A DNA stretch of 64,000 bases from positions 4,588,001-4,652,000 of the forward strand of contig NZ_CP126981.1 of NCBI RefSeq assembly GCF_030252325.1, written 5' to 3'. The notes under the pieces are model-generated. The model was not told where the DNA came from. It searched no databases and saw only the letters and a program-made list of their open reading frames with translations. Source of the stretch: Candidatus Mycobacterium wuenschmannii (GTDB lineage Bacteria > Actinomycetota > Actinomycetes > Mycobacteriales > Mycobacteriaceae). Made by a program: the position numbers and the translations under genes. Of the stretch, positions 8,637 through 16,734 are shown piece after piece (the stretch's first letter is position 1; the number at the start of each line of letters is the position of its first letter).

Positions 8637-11600
8637 ATGGAGGTGAAGTCGGCGGAGTCGACGGAGCTTTTCGTGGGGCCTTCGGAAGCCCCACTGCAGG
8701 TGGTTCGGGTGACCCTGGACGGGGCCGCGGGCCCGGTGGAGGTTCGCGTTTCCGGCGACGGACTCAGCGGTTTCGCCACCGGCGTGGACGTCGTCGAGGT
8801 ACCGGTGTCGGTCACCGATCCGGTGGTCGCGCAGCGACGGACCGCGTCCGTCCACGTCTCGAGTGTCGCGACCCCGTTCGAGTTCGTCGTCGCCGAACCC
8901 GGCTGGACGATGTTCATGATCAGCCACTTCCACTACGACCCGGTGTGGTGGAACACCCAGGGGGCCTACACCAGCCTCTGGACCGAGGATCCGCCCGGAA
9001 AAGCCCGTCAGACCAACGCTTTTGAACTGGTCCACGCGCATCTGGAGATGGCCCGCCGAGAGCCTGAATACAAGTTCGTCCTCGCCGAGGTGGACTACCT
9101 CAAGCCCTACTGGGACACCCATCCCGAGGACCGCGCCGACCTGCGTCGGCTGATGAAACAGGGTCGCGTCGAGATCATGGGCGGCACCTACAACGAACCC
9201 AATACCAACCTCACCAGCGCCGAGACGACGATCCGAAACTTTGTGCACGGCATTGGGTTTCAACGTGACGTGCTCGGGGGAGACCCGGAAACGGCCTGGC
9301 AGCTCGACGTGTTCGGGCATGACCCGCAGTTCCCGGGCATGGCCGCGGATGCGGGACTGACCTCGAGTTCGTGGGCTCGCGGGCCGCACCACCAGTGGGG
9401 TCCGATGCACAGCGAGGGCGGCGTCGCGGGCATGCAGTTCAGCAGCGAGTTCGAGTGGATCTCGCCGTCGGGCCGCGGGCTGCTGACGCACTACATGCCG
9501 GCGCACTATTCGGCCGGCTGGTGGATGGACGAGTCGACGACGGTCGCAGAGGCCGAGCAGGCCTGCTACGAGTTGTTCGCGGAGCTCAAGAAGGTCGCGC
9601 TGACCCGCAACGTGCTCCTACCGGTCGGCACCGACTACACGCCACCGAACAAGTGGGTCACCGAGATTCACCGCGACTGGGCCGCGCGCTACACCTGGCC
9701 GCGGTTCGTCTGCGCGCTCCCGTGCGAGTTCTTCGCCGCGGTGCGCGCCGAGCTCGATGAGCGCGGCGAGGCGCCGTCGCCGCAGACCCGCGACATGAAC
9801 CCGATCTACACCGGCAAGGACGTGTCGTTCATCGACACCAAGCAGGCCAACCGCGCCGCCGAAGACGCGGTGCTGGACGCCGAGAAGTTCGCGGTGTTCG
9901 CCGGCCAGCTGGCCGGCGCCGAGTATCCGCAGGCCGCGCTGGCCAAGGCGTGGGTGCAGTTGGCCTACGGCGCCCACCATGACGCGATCACCGGCTCGGA
10001 GTCCGACCAGGTCTACCTCGATCTGCTGACCGGCTGGCGCGACGCGTGGGAGCTCGGAAGGTCGGCCCGCGACAACGCGCTCGCGCTGTTGTCCAGCGCG
10101 GTCGACGGTGACGTGGTGGTGTGGAACACGTTGGCGCACAATCGGACCGACGTCGCGACCGCGCGGTTTGCCGACCCTGTCGGTGCTCGTGTGCGGGTGC
10201 TCGACCACGAGGGTGCGGCGCTGCCCGCGGTCGTCGAACACGGCGGCCGGTCGGTCAGCTGGCTGGCCCGCGACGTGCCGTCGCTGGGGTGGCGGGCCTT
10301 CTCGATAGTCGCCGGCGGCGACGCCGATAGTGGTTGGGAGCTTTTGGAGGGCAACGAAATTGCCAACGAGCACTACCGGCTGGCGGTCGATCCGACGCGC
10401 GGCGGCGGCGTGGTGTCGCTGGTGCGCGACGGCAAGCAGCTGATCGCCGATGGCAGGGTCGGCAACGAGCTGGCGGTCTACGAGGAGTATCCGGCACACC
10501 CGGTCGGTGGCGAAGGGCCGTGGCATCTGCTGCCCAAGGGGCCGGTGGTGGGCTCGTCGGAATCGGCTGCCGAGGTGCGCGCCTATCGCAGCCCGCTGGG
10601 CCGCCGGTTGGTGGTTCGCGGTCGGATCGGTGACCTGTTGCGCTACACCCAGACGCTGACGCTGTGGCGCGGTGTCGACCGGGTGGACTGCTCGACCACG
10701 ATCGATGACTTCGTCGGCGAGGACCGACTGTTGCGGCTGCGCTGGCCCTGTCCGGTGCCGGGGGCGATGCCGGTCAGTGAGGTCGGCGACGCCGTCGTCG
10801 GTCGAGGTTTTGCGTTGCTGCACAACGACACCGAGTCAGTGGACACTGCCGACCATCCGTGGACGCTGGACAACCCGGCCTACGGCTGGTTCGGCTTGTC
10901 GTCGGCGGCGCGGGTGCGCGTCGGCGACGGTGTGCGCGCGGTGTCGGTCGCCGAGGTCGTCGCCCCGACCGAGGCGCTCAGCGGCGAGTTGGCCCGCGAC
11001 CTGTTGGTGGCGCTGGTGCGGGCCGGGGTCACGGCGACCTGCAGTAGTGCCGACAAGCCGCGGTACGGGCTGCTCGGCGTCGACTCCAATCTGCCGGATA
11101 CCCGGATCGCGTTGGGGGACAGCGCGTTTACCGAGGCGGTGTTGGCGGCCGCCGACACAGCCTACGCCCACGAGGTCACGCGGCAACTGGCCGAGACGGG
11201 CCACGCCCGGGTGTGGGTGCCCGCCGCGGCGCCGCTGGCGGACGGCTGGATTCCCGACGCCGATCTCCGCGACGCGCGGGCGTTGCCGGTGCTGGTGATC
11301 ACCGGGCGTGACGACGCGCACCTCGCCAAGGCCATCGCCGCGGTGGCCGACGACCTGGCCGATGCGGAGATCGTCGTCGAGCAGCAGGTGCCGTCGGGGC
11401 TGCAGGAATTCGAGTCGCGCACCGTCGCGCTGTGCAACCGCGGCGTGCCCAGCTTCGCCGTCGAGACCGACGGCACACTGCATACCGCGCTGATGCGATC
11501 CTGCACCGGCTGGCCGTCCGGGGTCTGGATCGACGAGCCGCGGCGTACCGCGCCCGACGGCTCCAACTTCCAATTGCAGCACTGGACACATACTTTCGAC

Positions 11601-12782
11601 TATGCGCTGGTGTCTGGCGGTGGCGACTGGCGGCACGCCGACATTCCGGAACGCAGCGCGGAGTTCTCGCATCCGTTGCTGCCGGTGTCGTCCACGAAGT
11701 CGCTCGGAGGACTGGCCGCGGCGGGCTCACTGCTGCAGGTCGAGCCGGCCGGTGTGCAGTTGGGCGCGCTGAAGGCGGCCGGAAACCCACTGGCGCACGG
11801 TAGTTCGCAGCGCGTCGACACCGGCCACGTCGCGATCCGGTTGGTCGAAACCCGCGGCGGCGAGGCCGATGTCGTGGTGCGCTCACCATTGGGCACGGTG
11901 TCGGAGCTGCGGTCGGCGGATCTGCTGGAGCGACCGCTCGGGCAGGGTCACCTCGGTACGTTGCACGGGCATCAGATCGGCACCGCGCTGGCCCGACTCG
12001 ACCTGTCCCGGCTGCTCGACGCCGAAAACACCACGCTGGCAACGGATGCCGAGATAGCGCAACCGTTGTACGCGCGCTACTGGCTGCACAACCGCGGGCC
12101 GGCGCCGCTGGGCGGGCTGCCCGCCGTCGCGCATTTGCACCCGCACCAGCTCACGGCCGATGCGGGTGCGAACGTGTCGGTACGCCTGACCCTGGCCAGC
12201 GACAGCAGCGATGCTCCGCTGTCGGGCACGGTCTCGGTGGTCTGCCCGCCGGGTTGGTCGGTCAGCCCCGCGCTGCTGCCGTTCAGCGTGCCGGCCGGCG
12301 AACACCTGGAATCCGACATCGTCGTGAAGGTGCCTGCGGACGCCGAGCCCGGCGTGTACCCGATTCGCGCGCAGCTGATGGTCAACGGCGCCGGGGTGCC
12401 CGCGTCGTGGCATCAAGTGGTGGAGGACATCGCCCTGGTGTCGGTTGGTGGCGCCGACGACAGCGGGCTGATCTATCTGTCTGACGAGCCCACCGATGTC
12501 GTTGTCGCCGCCGGTGATTCGGCCCGGCTGACCGCGACGGTCGGCACGACCGCCGGCGCCGAGCTGAGCTTGGAGGCGCACCTGATCAGCCCATGGGGCA
12601 CGTGGGAGTGGATTGGACCGGACGTGCTCGGCGCCGTGGTGCCGGCCCGCGGCCGCGTCGAGATTGCGTTCGACGTGCGCCCCCCGGCCTGGGTCGAACC
12701 CGGCCAGTGGTGGGCGCTGATCCGGATCGGCTGCGCCGGCCGACTGGTCTACTCGCCGGCGGTGAAGGTGATCGTCTCGTGA
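8637..12782 (+). CDS. Glycoside hydrolase family 38 alpha-mannosidase
   Basis: A 1381-residue GH38 enzyme, orthologous by position to Rv0648. The zinc motif HFHYD sits at residues 97-101 and the nucleophile region is QLDVFGHDPQFP near residue 220. The central three-helix region follows (AYGAHHDAITGSESDQVYLDLL near residue 450), with a long beta-rich C-terminal part. Instead of a signal peptide there is a roughly 90-residue beta-type N-terminal domain, so a cytoplasmic or peripheral location is likely. It should hydrolyse alpha-mannosides, possibly from mannosylated lipids or glycans being recycled. The protein is longer than the approximately 1215 residues of the M. tuberculosis version. The stop overlaps the next start. 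Confidence 0.9.
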   Translation: MEVKSAESTELFVGPSEAPLQVVRVTLDGAAGPVEVRVSGDGLSGFATGVDVVEVPVSVTDPVVAQRRTASVHVSSVATPFEFVVAEPGWTMFMISHFHYDPVWWNTQGAYTSLWTEDPPGKARQTNAFELVHAHLEMARREPEYKFVLAEVDYLKPYWDTHPEDRADLRRLMKQGRVEIMGGTYNEPNTNLTSAETTIRNFVHGIGFQRDVLGGDPETAWQLDVFGHDPQFPGMAADAGLTSSSWARGPHHQWGPMHSEGGVAGMQFSSEFEWISPSGRGLLTHYMPAHYSAGWWMDESTTVAEAEQACYELFAELKKVALTRNVLLPVGTDYTPPNKWVTEIHRDWAARYTWPRFVCALPCEFFAAVRAELDERGEAPSPQTRDMNPIYTGKDVSFIDTKQANRAAEDAVLDAEKFAVFAGQLAGAEYPQAALAKAWVQLAYGAHHDAITGSESDQVYLDLLTGWRDAWELGRSARDNALALLSSAVDGDVVVWNTLAHNRTDVATARFADPVGARVRVLDHEGAALPAVVEHGGRSVSWLARDVPSLGWRAFSIVAGGDADSGWELLEGNEIANEHYRLAVDPTRGGGVVSLVRDGKQLIADGRVGNELAVYEEYPAHPVGGEGPWHLLPKGPVVGSSESAAEVRAYRSPLGRRLVVRGRIGDLLRYTQTLTLWRGVDRVDCSTTIDDFVGEDRLLRLRWPCPVPGAMPVSEVGDAVVGRGFALLHNDTESVDTADHPWTLDNPAYGWFGLSSAARVRVGDGVRAVSVAEVVAPTEALSGELARDLLVALVRAGVTATCSSADKPRYGLLGVDSNLPDTRIALGDSAFTEAVLAAADTAYAHEVTRQLAETGHARVWVPAAAPLADGWIPDADLRDARALPVLVITGRDDAHLAKAIAAVADDLADAEIVVEQQVPSGLQEFESRTVALCNRGVPSFAVETDGTLHTALMRSCTGWPSGVWIDEPRRTAPDGSNFQLQHWTHTFDYALVSGGGDWRHADIPERSAEFSHPLLPVSSTKSLGGLAAAGSLLQVEPAGVQLGALKAAGNPLAHGSSQRVDTGHVAIRLVETRGGEADVVVRSPLGTVSELRSADLLERPLGQGHLGTLHGHQIGTALARLDLSRLLDAENTTLATDAEIAQPLYARYWLHNRGPAPLGGLPAVAHLHPHQLTADAGANVSVRLTLASDSSDAPLSGTVSVVCPPGWSVSPALLPFSVPAGEHLESDIVVKVPADAEPGVYPIRAQLMVNGAGVPASWHQVVEDIALVSVGGADDSGLIYLSDEPTDVVVAAGDSARLTATVGTTAGAELSLEAHLISPWGTWEWIGPDVLGAVVPARGRVEIAFDVRPPAWVEPGQWWALIRIGCAGRLVYSPAVKVIVS

Positions 12783-13387
12783 ATATCGCTGTCGTGGACG
12801 GCATTCCGATACCGGTCGACGAGGTCGACGTCCGGGAAGCGCGGCTGCGCGGCGGCTCGATGGCGTCCGCGCTGCCAATGCCCGGCACCAGCGAGGGTCG
12901 GCAACTACGCCGCTGGCTGACCCAGTTGATCGTCACCGAACGCGTGGTTGCCGTCGAGGCCGCGGCCCGAGGCCTGACGGTGGACGGCGTACCGACCGAG
13001 GACGATCTGCTTCCCGACATCACCGCCCGCCTCGAGATCGGCAGCATCGCCGCAGCGGCGCTGGGCGACGTCCGCGCGCGGGCCCTGTTCGTCGTGATCA
13101 CGGCCGACGTCCGCGTCGGTGATGACGAGATCGCCGCCTACCACGATCGAAACCCGTTGCGGTTCGGCGATTGTCGACGCGAGAACTACGGCTGGCGCGC
13201 CCCGGCCGTAGTCGTCCCGCCGTTCGCGGTGGTGCGCCCGCTGATCGCCGAGCATCTGCTGGCCGCCGCGCATCGGCGCGCGTTTCGGGTGTGGCTCGAT
13301 CGGCGCCGCGCCGACCTGGTCCAACTCTCGCCCGGCTACGAGCACCCGGGAGACCCGCGCCAGCCTGACAACACCCATCGGCACTGA
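12779..13387 (+). CDS. Hypothetical protein with a SurA/PpiC-N-like segment
   Basis: A 202-residue protein whose GTG start overlaps the mannosidase TGA by 4 bases (GTGA), so translation is coupled. I do not recognise a named family with certainty. The middle part (ITADVRVGDDEIAAYHDRNPLRF) is typical of the linker found in SurA/PpiC-type foldases just before the isomerase domain, and the helical N-terminal part has LRRWLTQLIVTERVVAVEAAARGL as in SurA N-domains, but no parvulin catalytic domain is visible. M. tuberculosis carries Rv0649 (annotated fabD2) at this position; no GxSxG acyltransferase motif is present here. There is no signal peptide. Confidence 0.75.
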   Translation: MNIAVVDGIPIPVDEVDVREARLRGGSMASALPMPGTSEGRQLRRWLTQLIVTERVVAVEAAARGLTVDGVPTEDDLLPDITARLEIGSIAAAALGDVRARALFVVITADVRVGDDEIAAYHDRNPLRFGDCRRENYGWRAPAVVVPPFAVVRPLIAEHLLAAAHRRAFRVWLDRRRADLVQLSPGYEHPGDPRQPDNTHRH

Positions 13388-13393
13388 GCCCCG

Positions 13394-14299
13394 ATGCTGA
13401 CCCTCGCTCTGGACATCGGCGGCACCAAGATCGCCGTCGGACTCGTCGATCCGGCAGGCGAGCTGGTGCACCGCGCGATTGAGCCGACTCCCAAAGACAA
13501 AGTCGCAGAAAATGTCTGGGAGGTCGTCGCGCGGATGATCGGCGATGTCGCCCAGGTCGCCGAAGGAGCGATCCGCGCGGTCGGCATCGGCTCCGCCGGT
13601 CCCATCGATGCCACGGACGGCACCGTCAGCCCGGTCAACATTCCGTCCTGGCAAGGGTTTCCACTGCGTGACCGGGTCGCGGCCGCGATGCCGAGCGTGC
13701 CGGTACAACTGGCCGGCGACGCCGTCTGCATGGCACTCGGCGAGCATTGGCGCGGTGCCGGCCGCGGTGCCCCCTTCATGCTGGGCATGGTCGTGTCGAC
13801 CGGCGTCGGCGGCGGACTGGTGCTCAACGGCAAGCCGTACCAGGGACGCACCGGCAATGCGGGGCACGTCGGCCACGTCGTCGTCGATCAAGGTGGGCAG
13901 CCGTGTCCGTGCGGAGGCCACGGCTGCGTCGAGACGTTTGCATCGGGGCCATGGATGACGCGCTGGGCCCTGGCCAACGGCTGGGCCGGCCCGCCGGACG
14001 CCGCCGCCCTCGGCCGGGCCGCCGAAGCCGGTGAACCCGTGGCGCTGCAGGCATTTCAGCGCGGCGCCACGGCGCTTGCGGCGATGATCGCGTCCGTCGG
14101 CGCGACGTGCGACCTCGATCTGGTTGTCATCGGCGGGGGAGTCGCGAAGTCCGGCCCGATCCTTTTCGATCCGCTGCGAGCGGCGCTGGCGAACTACGCC
14201 GGTTTGAGCTTCGTCCGCGACATCCAGGTGGTGCCGGCTGCGCTCGGAGGTGATGCGGGGCTGATCGGTGCCGCCGCGCTGGTCTCATCCGTCACGTGA
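13394..14299 (+). CDS. ROK-family sugar kinase
   Basis: A 301-residue ROK (repressor, ORF, kinase) protein without an N-terminal DNA-binding domain, hence probably a true sugar kinase, for example a glucokinase or N-acyl-hexosamine kinase. The phosphate loop is LALDIGGTKIAVGLVD (residues 4-19). The zinc site has His161 (GHVGHVVVD) with Cys171, Cys173 and Cys178 in CPCGGHGC, followed by the invariant Glu180. The probable catalytic base is Asp109 in LAGDAVCMALGE. It follows the SurA-like gene by 6 bases, forming a three-gene unit with the mannosidase, so it may phosphorylate the released hexose. It corresponds to Rv0650. Confidence 0.88.
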   Translation: MLTLALDIGGTKIAVGLVDPAGELVHRAIEPTPKDKVAENVWEVVARMIGDVAQVAEGAIRAVGIGSAGPIDATDGTVSPVNIPSWQGFPLRDRVAAAMPSVPVQLAGDAVCMALGEHWRGAGRGAPFMLGMVVSTGVGGGLVLNGKPYQGRTGNAGHVGHVVVDQGGQPCPCGGHGCVETFASGPWMTRWALANGWAGPPDAAALGRAAEAGEPVALQAFQRGATALAAMIASVGATCDLDLVVIGGGVAKSGPILFDPLRAALANYAGLSFVRDIQVVPAALGGDAGLIGAAALVSSVT

Positions 14300-14315
14300 G
14301 TCACCGGGCCTGGCC

Positions 14316-14690
14316 ATGCGCCGAGTTGCCCGCCTTCGAGCGAATTTAGCGGGGGTGTCGGACCGGCGTGCGAGGTTCCGTCGATGAGGAAGCTACGCGG
14401 GATCGAATTGCGTTACGTGCTCACGATGCATCTGGCTAGACACGGTCGGTCGACAATTGGAGAGCTTGTCGGGGCGCTTGCCCACCACGGATTCAGCGTC
14501 GACACCCCGGCCAATAAGTCGGTATCGGACGCGCTGCGGTGGGAGTGCCGGCGCGGCAGGGTGCGCCGGGTTGGGTGGGGCATGTACAGCCCGGGCGAGA
14601 TGCCGCGCGGTACCGAGTATCGGATTCGTCAGCGAGAGTTGGCGCTGCGCGCCGCGGCAAATTCGCTCGAAGGCGGGCAACTCGGCACAT
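14316..14690. repeat. Long inverted repeat (28-bp perfect arms) enclosing a small gene
   Basis: The left arm, 14320-14347 (starts GCCGAGTTGCCCGCCTTC), is the exact reverse complement of 14659-14686. Pairing extends outward through 14316/14690 with one mismatch, giving 31 of 32 positions. The arms are 311 bases apart. The left arm lies before the ATG of the small gene at 14384; the right arm lies inside its 3' coding part. I see no target-site duplication outside the arms. Possible readings are a small mobile element with terminal repeats, an invertible segment, or a diverged pair of repeats. Confidence 0.9.
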
Positions 14691-14731
14691 CCCCCGGAGC
14701 CGTGACGGCTGAGACTCGTCGTTTTGGCTGA
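14384..14731 (+). CDS. Small hypothetical protein, winged-helix-like
   Basis: A 115-residue basic protein of unknown function. Residues about 10-75 look like a winged-helix fold: a helix RYVLTMHLARHGRSTIGELV, a second helix around VSDALRWECRRGRVRRV and a wing GWGMYSPGEMP. A DNA-binding role is therefore possible but not shown. The right arm of a 28-bp inverted repeat encodes residues near 93-101 (NSLEGGQLG), and the final residues and stop lie outside the repeat and overlap the rplJ promoter region. Similar small proteins occur in other mycobacteria as far as I recall. ATG at 14384 was chosen because coding-like composition starts there; no strong ribosome site is visible. Confidence 0.65.
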   Translation: MRKLRGIELRYVLTMHLARHGRSTIGELVGALAHHGFSVDTPANKSVSDALRWECRRGRVRRVGWGMYSPGEMPRGTEYRIRQRELALRAAANSLEGGQLGTSPGAVTAETRRFG

Positions 14732-14753
14732 TCGCGGCGCTGCACTGTATGGT
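14724..14753 (+). promoter_or_regulatory. Candidate SigA promoter of rplJ-rplL
   Basis: TTGGCT (14724-14729) and TATGGT (14748-14753) are separated by 18 bases and lie directly upstream of the L10 leader. The site overlaps the end of the small upstream gene. Prediction from pattern and position only. Confidence 0.5.
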
Positions 14754-14759
14754 GGTCGG

Positions 14760-14919
14760 CGATCCACCGAAGACCGTCGGTCACCGAGCAATCGGTTGAA
14801 GGTCCGGGAACACCGGACGACCCACGCAGGAGGACGAGGCAGCTTCTTCGCGCCCCGACCGCATCCTGCGTTCGGGGCGTTTGTCGTTTTCCGGGCGGAG
14901 AAAACCCTAGGAGGGATGC
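14760..14919 (+). ncRNA. Ribosomal protein L10 leader with attenuator-like hairpin
   Basis: The leader between the promoter and rplJ carries the conserved pieces of the actinobacterial L10 leader: CCGAAGACCGTCGGTCACCG, then CAATCGG, AAGGTCCGGGAACACCGGAC and GCAGGAGGACGA. In this family the L10(L12)4 complex binds the leader and represses its own operon. A strong 8-bp hairpin (CGCCCCGA 14851-14858, TCGGGGCG 14872-14879) followed by a T-rich run (TTTGTCGTTTT) looks like an intrinsic terminator, suggesting that regulation may include transcription attenuation. Confidence 0.75.
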
Positions 14920-15513
14920 ATGGCCCAGGCTGACAAGGCCACCGCCGTTGCAGACATCGCTGAGCAGTTCAAGGCGTCAACCGCCACCGTGATCACCGAT
15001 TACCGCGGCCTGACGGTCGGCAACCTGGCCGAGCTGCGCCGGTCGCTTGCCGGCACGGCAACCTACTCGGTCGCCAAGAACACGCTGATCAAGCGCGCTG
15101 CTTCGGAAGCCGGCGTCGAGGGCCTCGACGAGCTGTTCGTCGGCCCGACCGCGATCGCGTTCGTCAGCGGCGAAGCCGTTGACGCCGCCAAGGCGATCAA
15201 GAAGTTCGCCAAGGACCACAAGGCGCTGGTCATCAAGGGCGGCTACATGGACGGCCGCGCGCTGTCCGTCGCCGAAGTCGAGAAGATCGCCGACCTTGAG
15301 TCGCGCGAAGTCTTGCTGGCCAAGCTGGCCGGAGCGATGAAGGCCAACCTGTCCAAGGCGGCCGGGCTGTTCAACGCGCCCGCGTCGCAGGTGGCCAGGC
15401 TCGCCGCTGCGCTGCAAGAGAAGAAGGCCGCCGAGGCCCCGGCCGAAGCCGCGGCCCCCGCCGCCGAGGCAACCGAAGCACCTGCGGAAACCCCCGCCGA
15501 AACCACCGAATAA
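14920..15513 (+). CDS. rplJ: 50S ribosomal protein L10
   Basis: L10 forms the base of the ribosomal stalk and holds the L7/L12 dimers. The N-terminal rRNA-binding domain shows [21 protein letters not shown] and [13 protein letters not shown]. The C-terminal helix that binds L7/L12 follows. The protein has 197 residues, somewhat longer than the approximately 178 of M. tuberculosis, because of an Ala/Glu/Pro-rich tail from about residue 165 onward ([20 protein letters not shown]). An AGGAGGG ribosome site precedes the ATG. It is co-transcribed with rplL, 28 bases downstream. Confidence 0.97.
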   Translation: MAQADKATAVADIAEQFKASTATVITDYRGLTVGNLAELRRSLAGTATYSVAKNTLIKRAASEAGVEGLDELFVGPTAIAFVSGEAVDAAKAIKKFAKDHKALVIKGGYMDGRALSVAEVEKIADLESREVLLAKLAGAMKANLSKAAGLFNAPASQVARLAAALQEKKAAEAPAEAAAPAAEATEAPAETPAETTE

Positions 15514-15541
15514 CCCGTAACACCCAGGAAGGACCCACAAC

Positions 15542-15934
15542 ATGTCCAAGCTCTCCACTGACGAACTGCTCGACGCCTTCAAGGAACTGACCCTGCTCGA
15601 GCTCTCGGAGTTCGTGAAGAAGTTCGAGGAGACCTTCGAGGTCACCGCGGCCGCTCCGGTCGCCGTCGCCGCCGCCGGCCCCGCCGCCGGTGGTGCCCCC
15701 GCCGAGGCCGCCGAGGAGCAGTCGGAATTCGACGTCATCCTCGAGGCCGCCGGTGACAAGAAGATCGGCGTCATCAAGGTCGTGCGTGAGATCGTCTCCG
15801 GCCTTGGCCTGAAGGAAGCCAAGGACCTGGTCGACGGCGCGCCGAAGCCGGTTCTGGAGAAGGCCCCCAAGGAGGCCGCCGACGAGGCCAAGAGCAAGCT
15901 CGAGGCCGCCGGCGCCACCGTTACCGTCAAGTAG
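15542..15934 (+). CDS. rplL: 50S ribosomal protein L7/L12
   Basis: The stalk protein that recruits translational GTPases. It has 130 residues, the usual length: N-terminal dimerisation domain ([27 protein letters not shown]), an Ala/Gly/Pro-rich hinge around residues 40-55, and the globular C-terminal domain with [22 protein letters not shown] and [24 protein letters not shown] precedes the start. A strong terminator follows immediately, ending the rplJ-rplL operon. Confidence 0.98.
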   Translation: MSKLSTDELLDAFKELTLLELSEFVKKFEETFEVTAAAPVAVAAAGPAAGGAPAEAAEEQSEFDVILEAAGDKKIGVIKVVREIVSGLGLKEAKDLVDGAPKPVLEKAPKEAADEAKSKLEAAGATVTVK

Positions 15935-15938
15935 TTCT

Positions 15939-15984
15939 ACACGCGAAAACCCCCGGAGCCCAATGGGTTTCGGGGGTTTCGTGT
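15939..15984. terminator. Terminator hairpin between rplL and the convergent TetR gene
   Basis: Left arm 15939-15955 (ACACGCGAAAACCCCCG) pairs with right arm 15970-15984 (TCGGGGGTTTCGTGT) with two small bulges. It lies in the 52 bases between two converging genes and probably stops transcription from both sides. Confidence 0.85.
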
Positions 15985-15986
15985 AT

Positions 15987-16664
15987 CTAGCGCTGGACCG
16001 AGGCCAGCTGGGACTTACGCACCAGCTCTGGTGAGTCACCCAGCGCGACAAGCAAGTTCGTCGTCAACGCGGCCAGCACCGGGCCGACGGCGCTGCCCTG
16101 CGCGCCATAGGACCCCGCCAACTCGAGCATGACGAAGCCGTGGATCGCGGCCCAGAACTGCGCGGCGGTGGCCACCACGGCAGCGTCGTCGTCGGGTGCG
16201 CCATCGATGCGCCCGGCCTGCATCGATCGGTGTACACCGCGCACGACGTGCGCGAAGCTGGGGTAGTGGTCGTTGATCTCGGCCAGGGTCAGCGTCAGCA
16301 CGTTGTGAGCCGGCGCGTTGATGCCATGCGCGCTGGTGCTGCCGAACATCAACCGGTACATGTGCGGCCGTTCGATCGCGTAGCGCCGGTATGCGATGCC
16401 CGTGGCCATCAGATCGGCGACGGGATCCGAGGTTTCCGGCATCGTCATCGCCTCGTCGAACTGGCGCAGACCCTCGTCGGCGACGGCGGCGATCAGGCCG
16501 GGCATCCCGCTGAAATACGTGTACACCGCCATCGTCGAGGTGCCCGCAGCGCTCGCGATCTTGCGGGTCTGCAGCCCGTCCGGCCCGTCCTGATTGAGCG
16601 TGTCGACGGCGACGCGCAGCAACTCGTCGCGGACGTTGCGCTCGGCGGTCGGGGGCACCGACAC
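15987..16664 (-). CDS. TetR-family transcriptional regulator
   Basis: A 225-residue TetR repressor, positional counterpart of Rv0653c. The helix-turn-helix lies in LQTRKIASAAGTSTMAVYTYFSGMPGLIAAVADEG (about residues 31-65), preceded by the usual helix NVRDELLRVAVDTLNQDG. The C-terminal ligand domain contains HMYRLMFG and AAQFWAAIHGFVMLELAG, typical of the TetR_C_13-like group. It is divergent from a carotenoid-cleavage-type oxygenase gene, and the 70-base gap contains a palindromic site, so it very likely represses both. The inducer is unknown, perhaps an apocarotenoid or related lipid. Confidence 0.88.
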   Translation of the reverse strand: MSVPPTAERNVRDELLRVAVDTLNQDGPDGLQTRKIASAAGTSTMAVYTYFSGMPGLIAAVADEGLRQFDEAMTMPETSDPVADLMATGIAYRRYAIERPHMYRLMFGSTSAHGINAPAHNVLTLTLAEINDHYPSFAHVVRGVHRSMQAGRIDGAPDDDAAVVATAAQFWAAIHGFVMLELAGSYGAQGSAVGPVLAALTTNLLVALGDSPELVRKSQLASVQR

Positions 16665-16690
16665 ATCTTGACACAGCCCGCACCGGATCG

Positions 16691-16718
16691 GTATAACGGT
16701 GGCATATCAACGTTATAC
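16691..16718. promoter_or_regulatory. Palindromic operator between TetR and oxygenase genes
   Basis: GTATAACG (16691-16698) and its exact reverse complement CGTTATAC (16711-16718) are separated by 12 bases, giving a 28-bp site of the size bound by TetR dimers. It ends 16 bases before the oxygenase start and overlaps where its promoter should be. Confidence 0.7.
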
Positions 16719-16734
16719 GAGCTAGGAGGCAGAA

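Noticed and set aside
12254..12484. Small open frames inside the mannosidase gene
   Set aside because: They are internal shadow frames without ribosome sites or conserved motifs.
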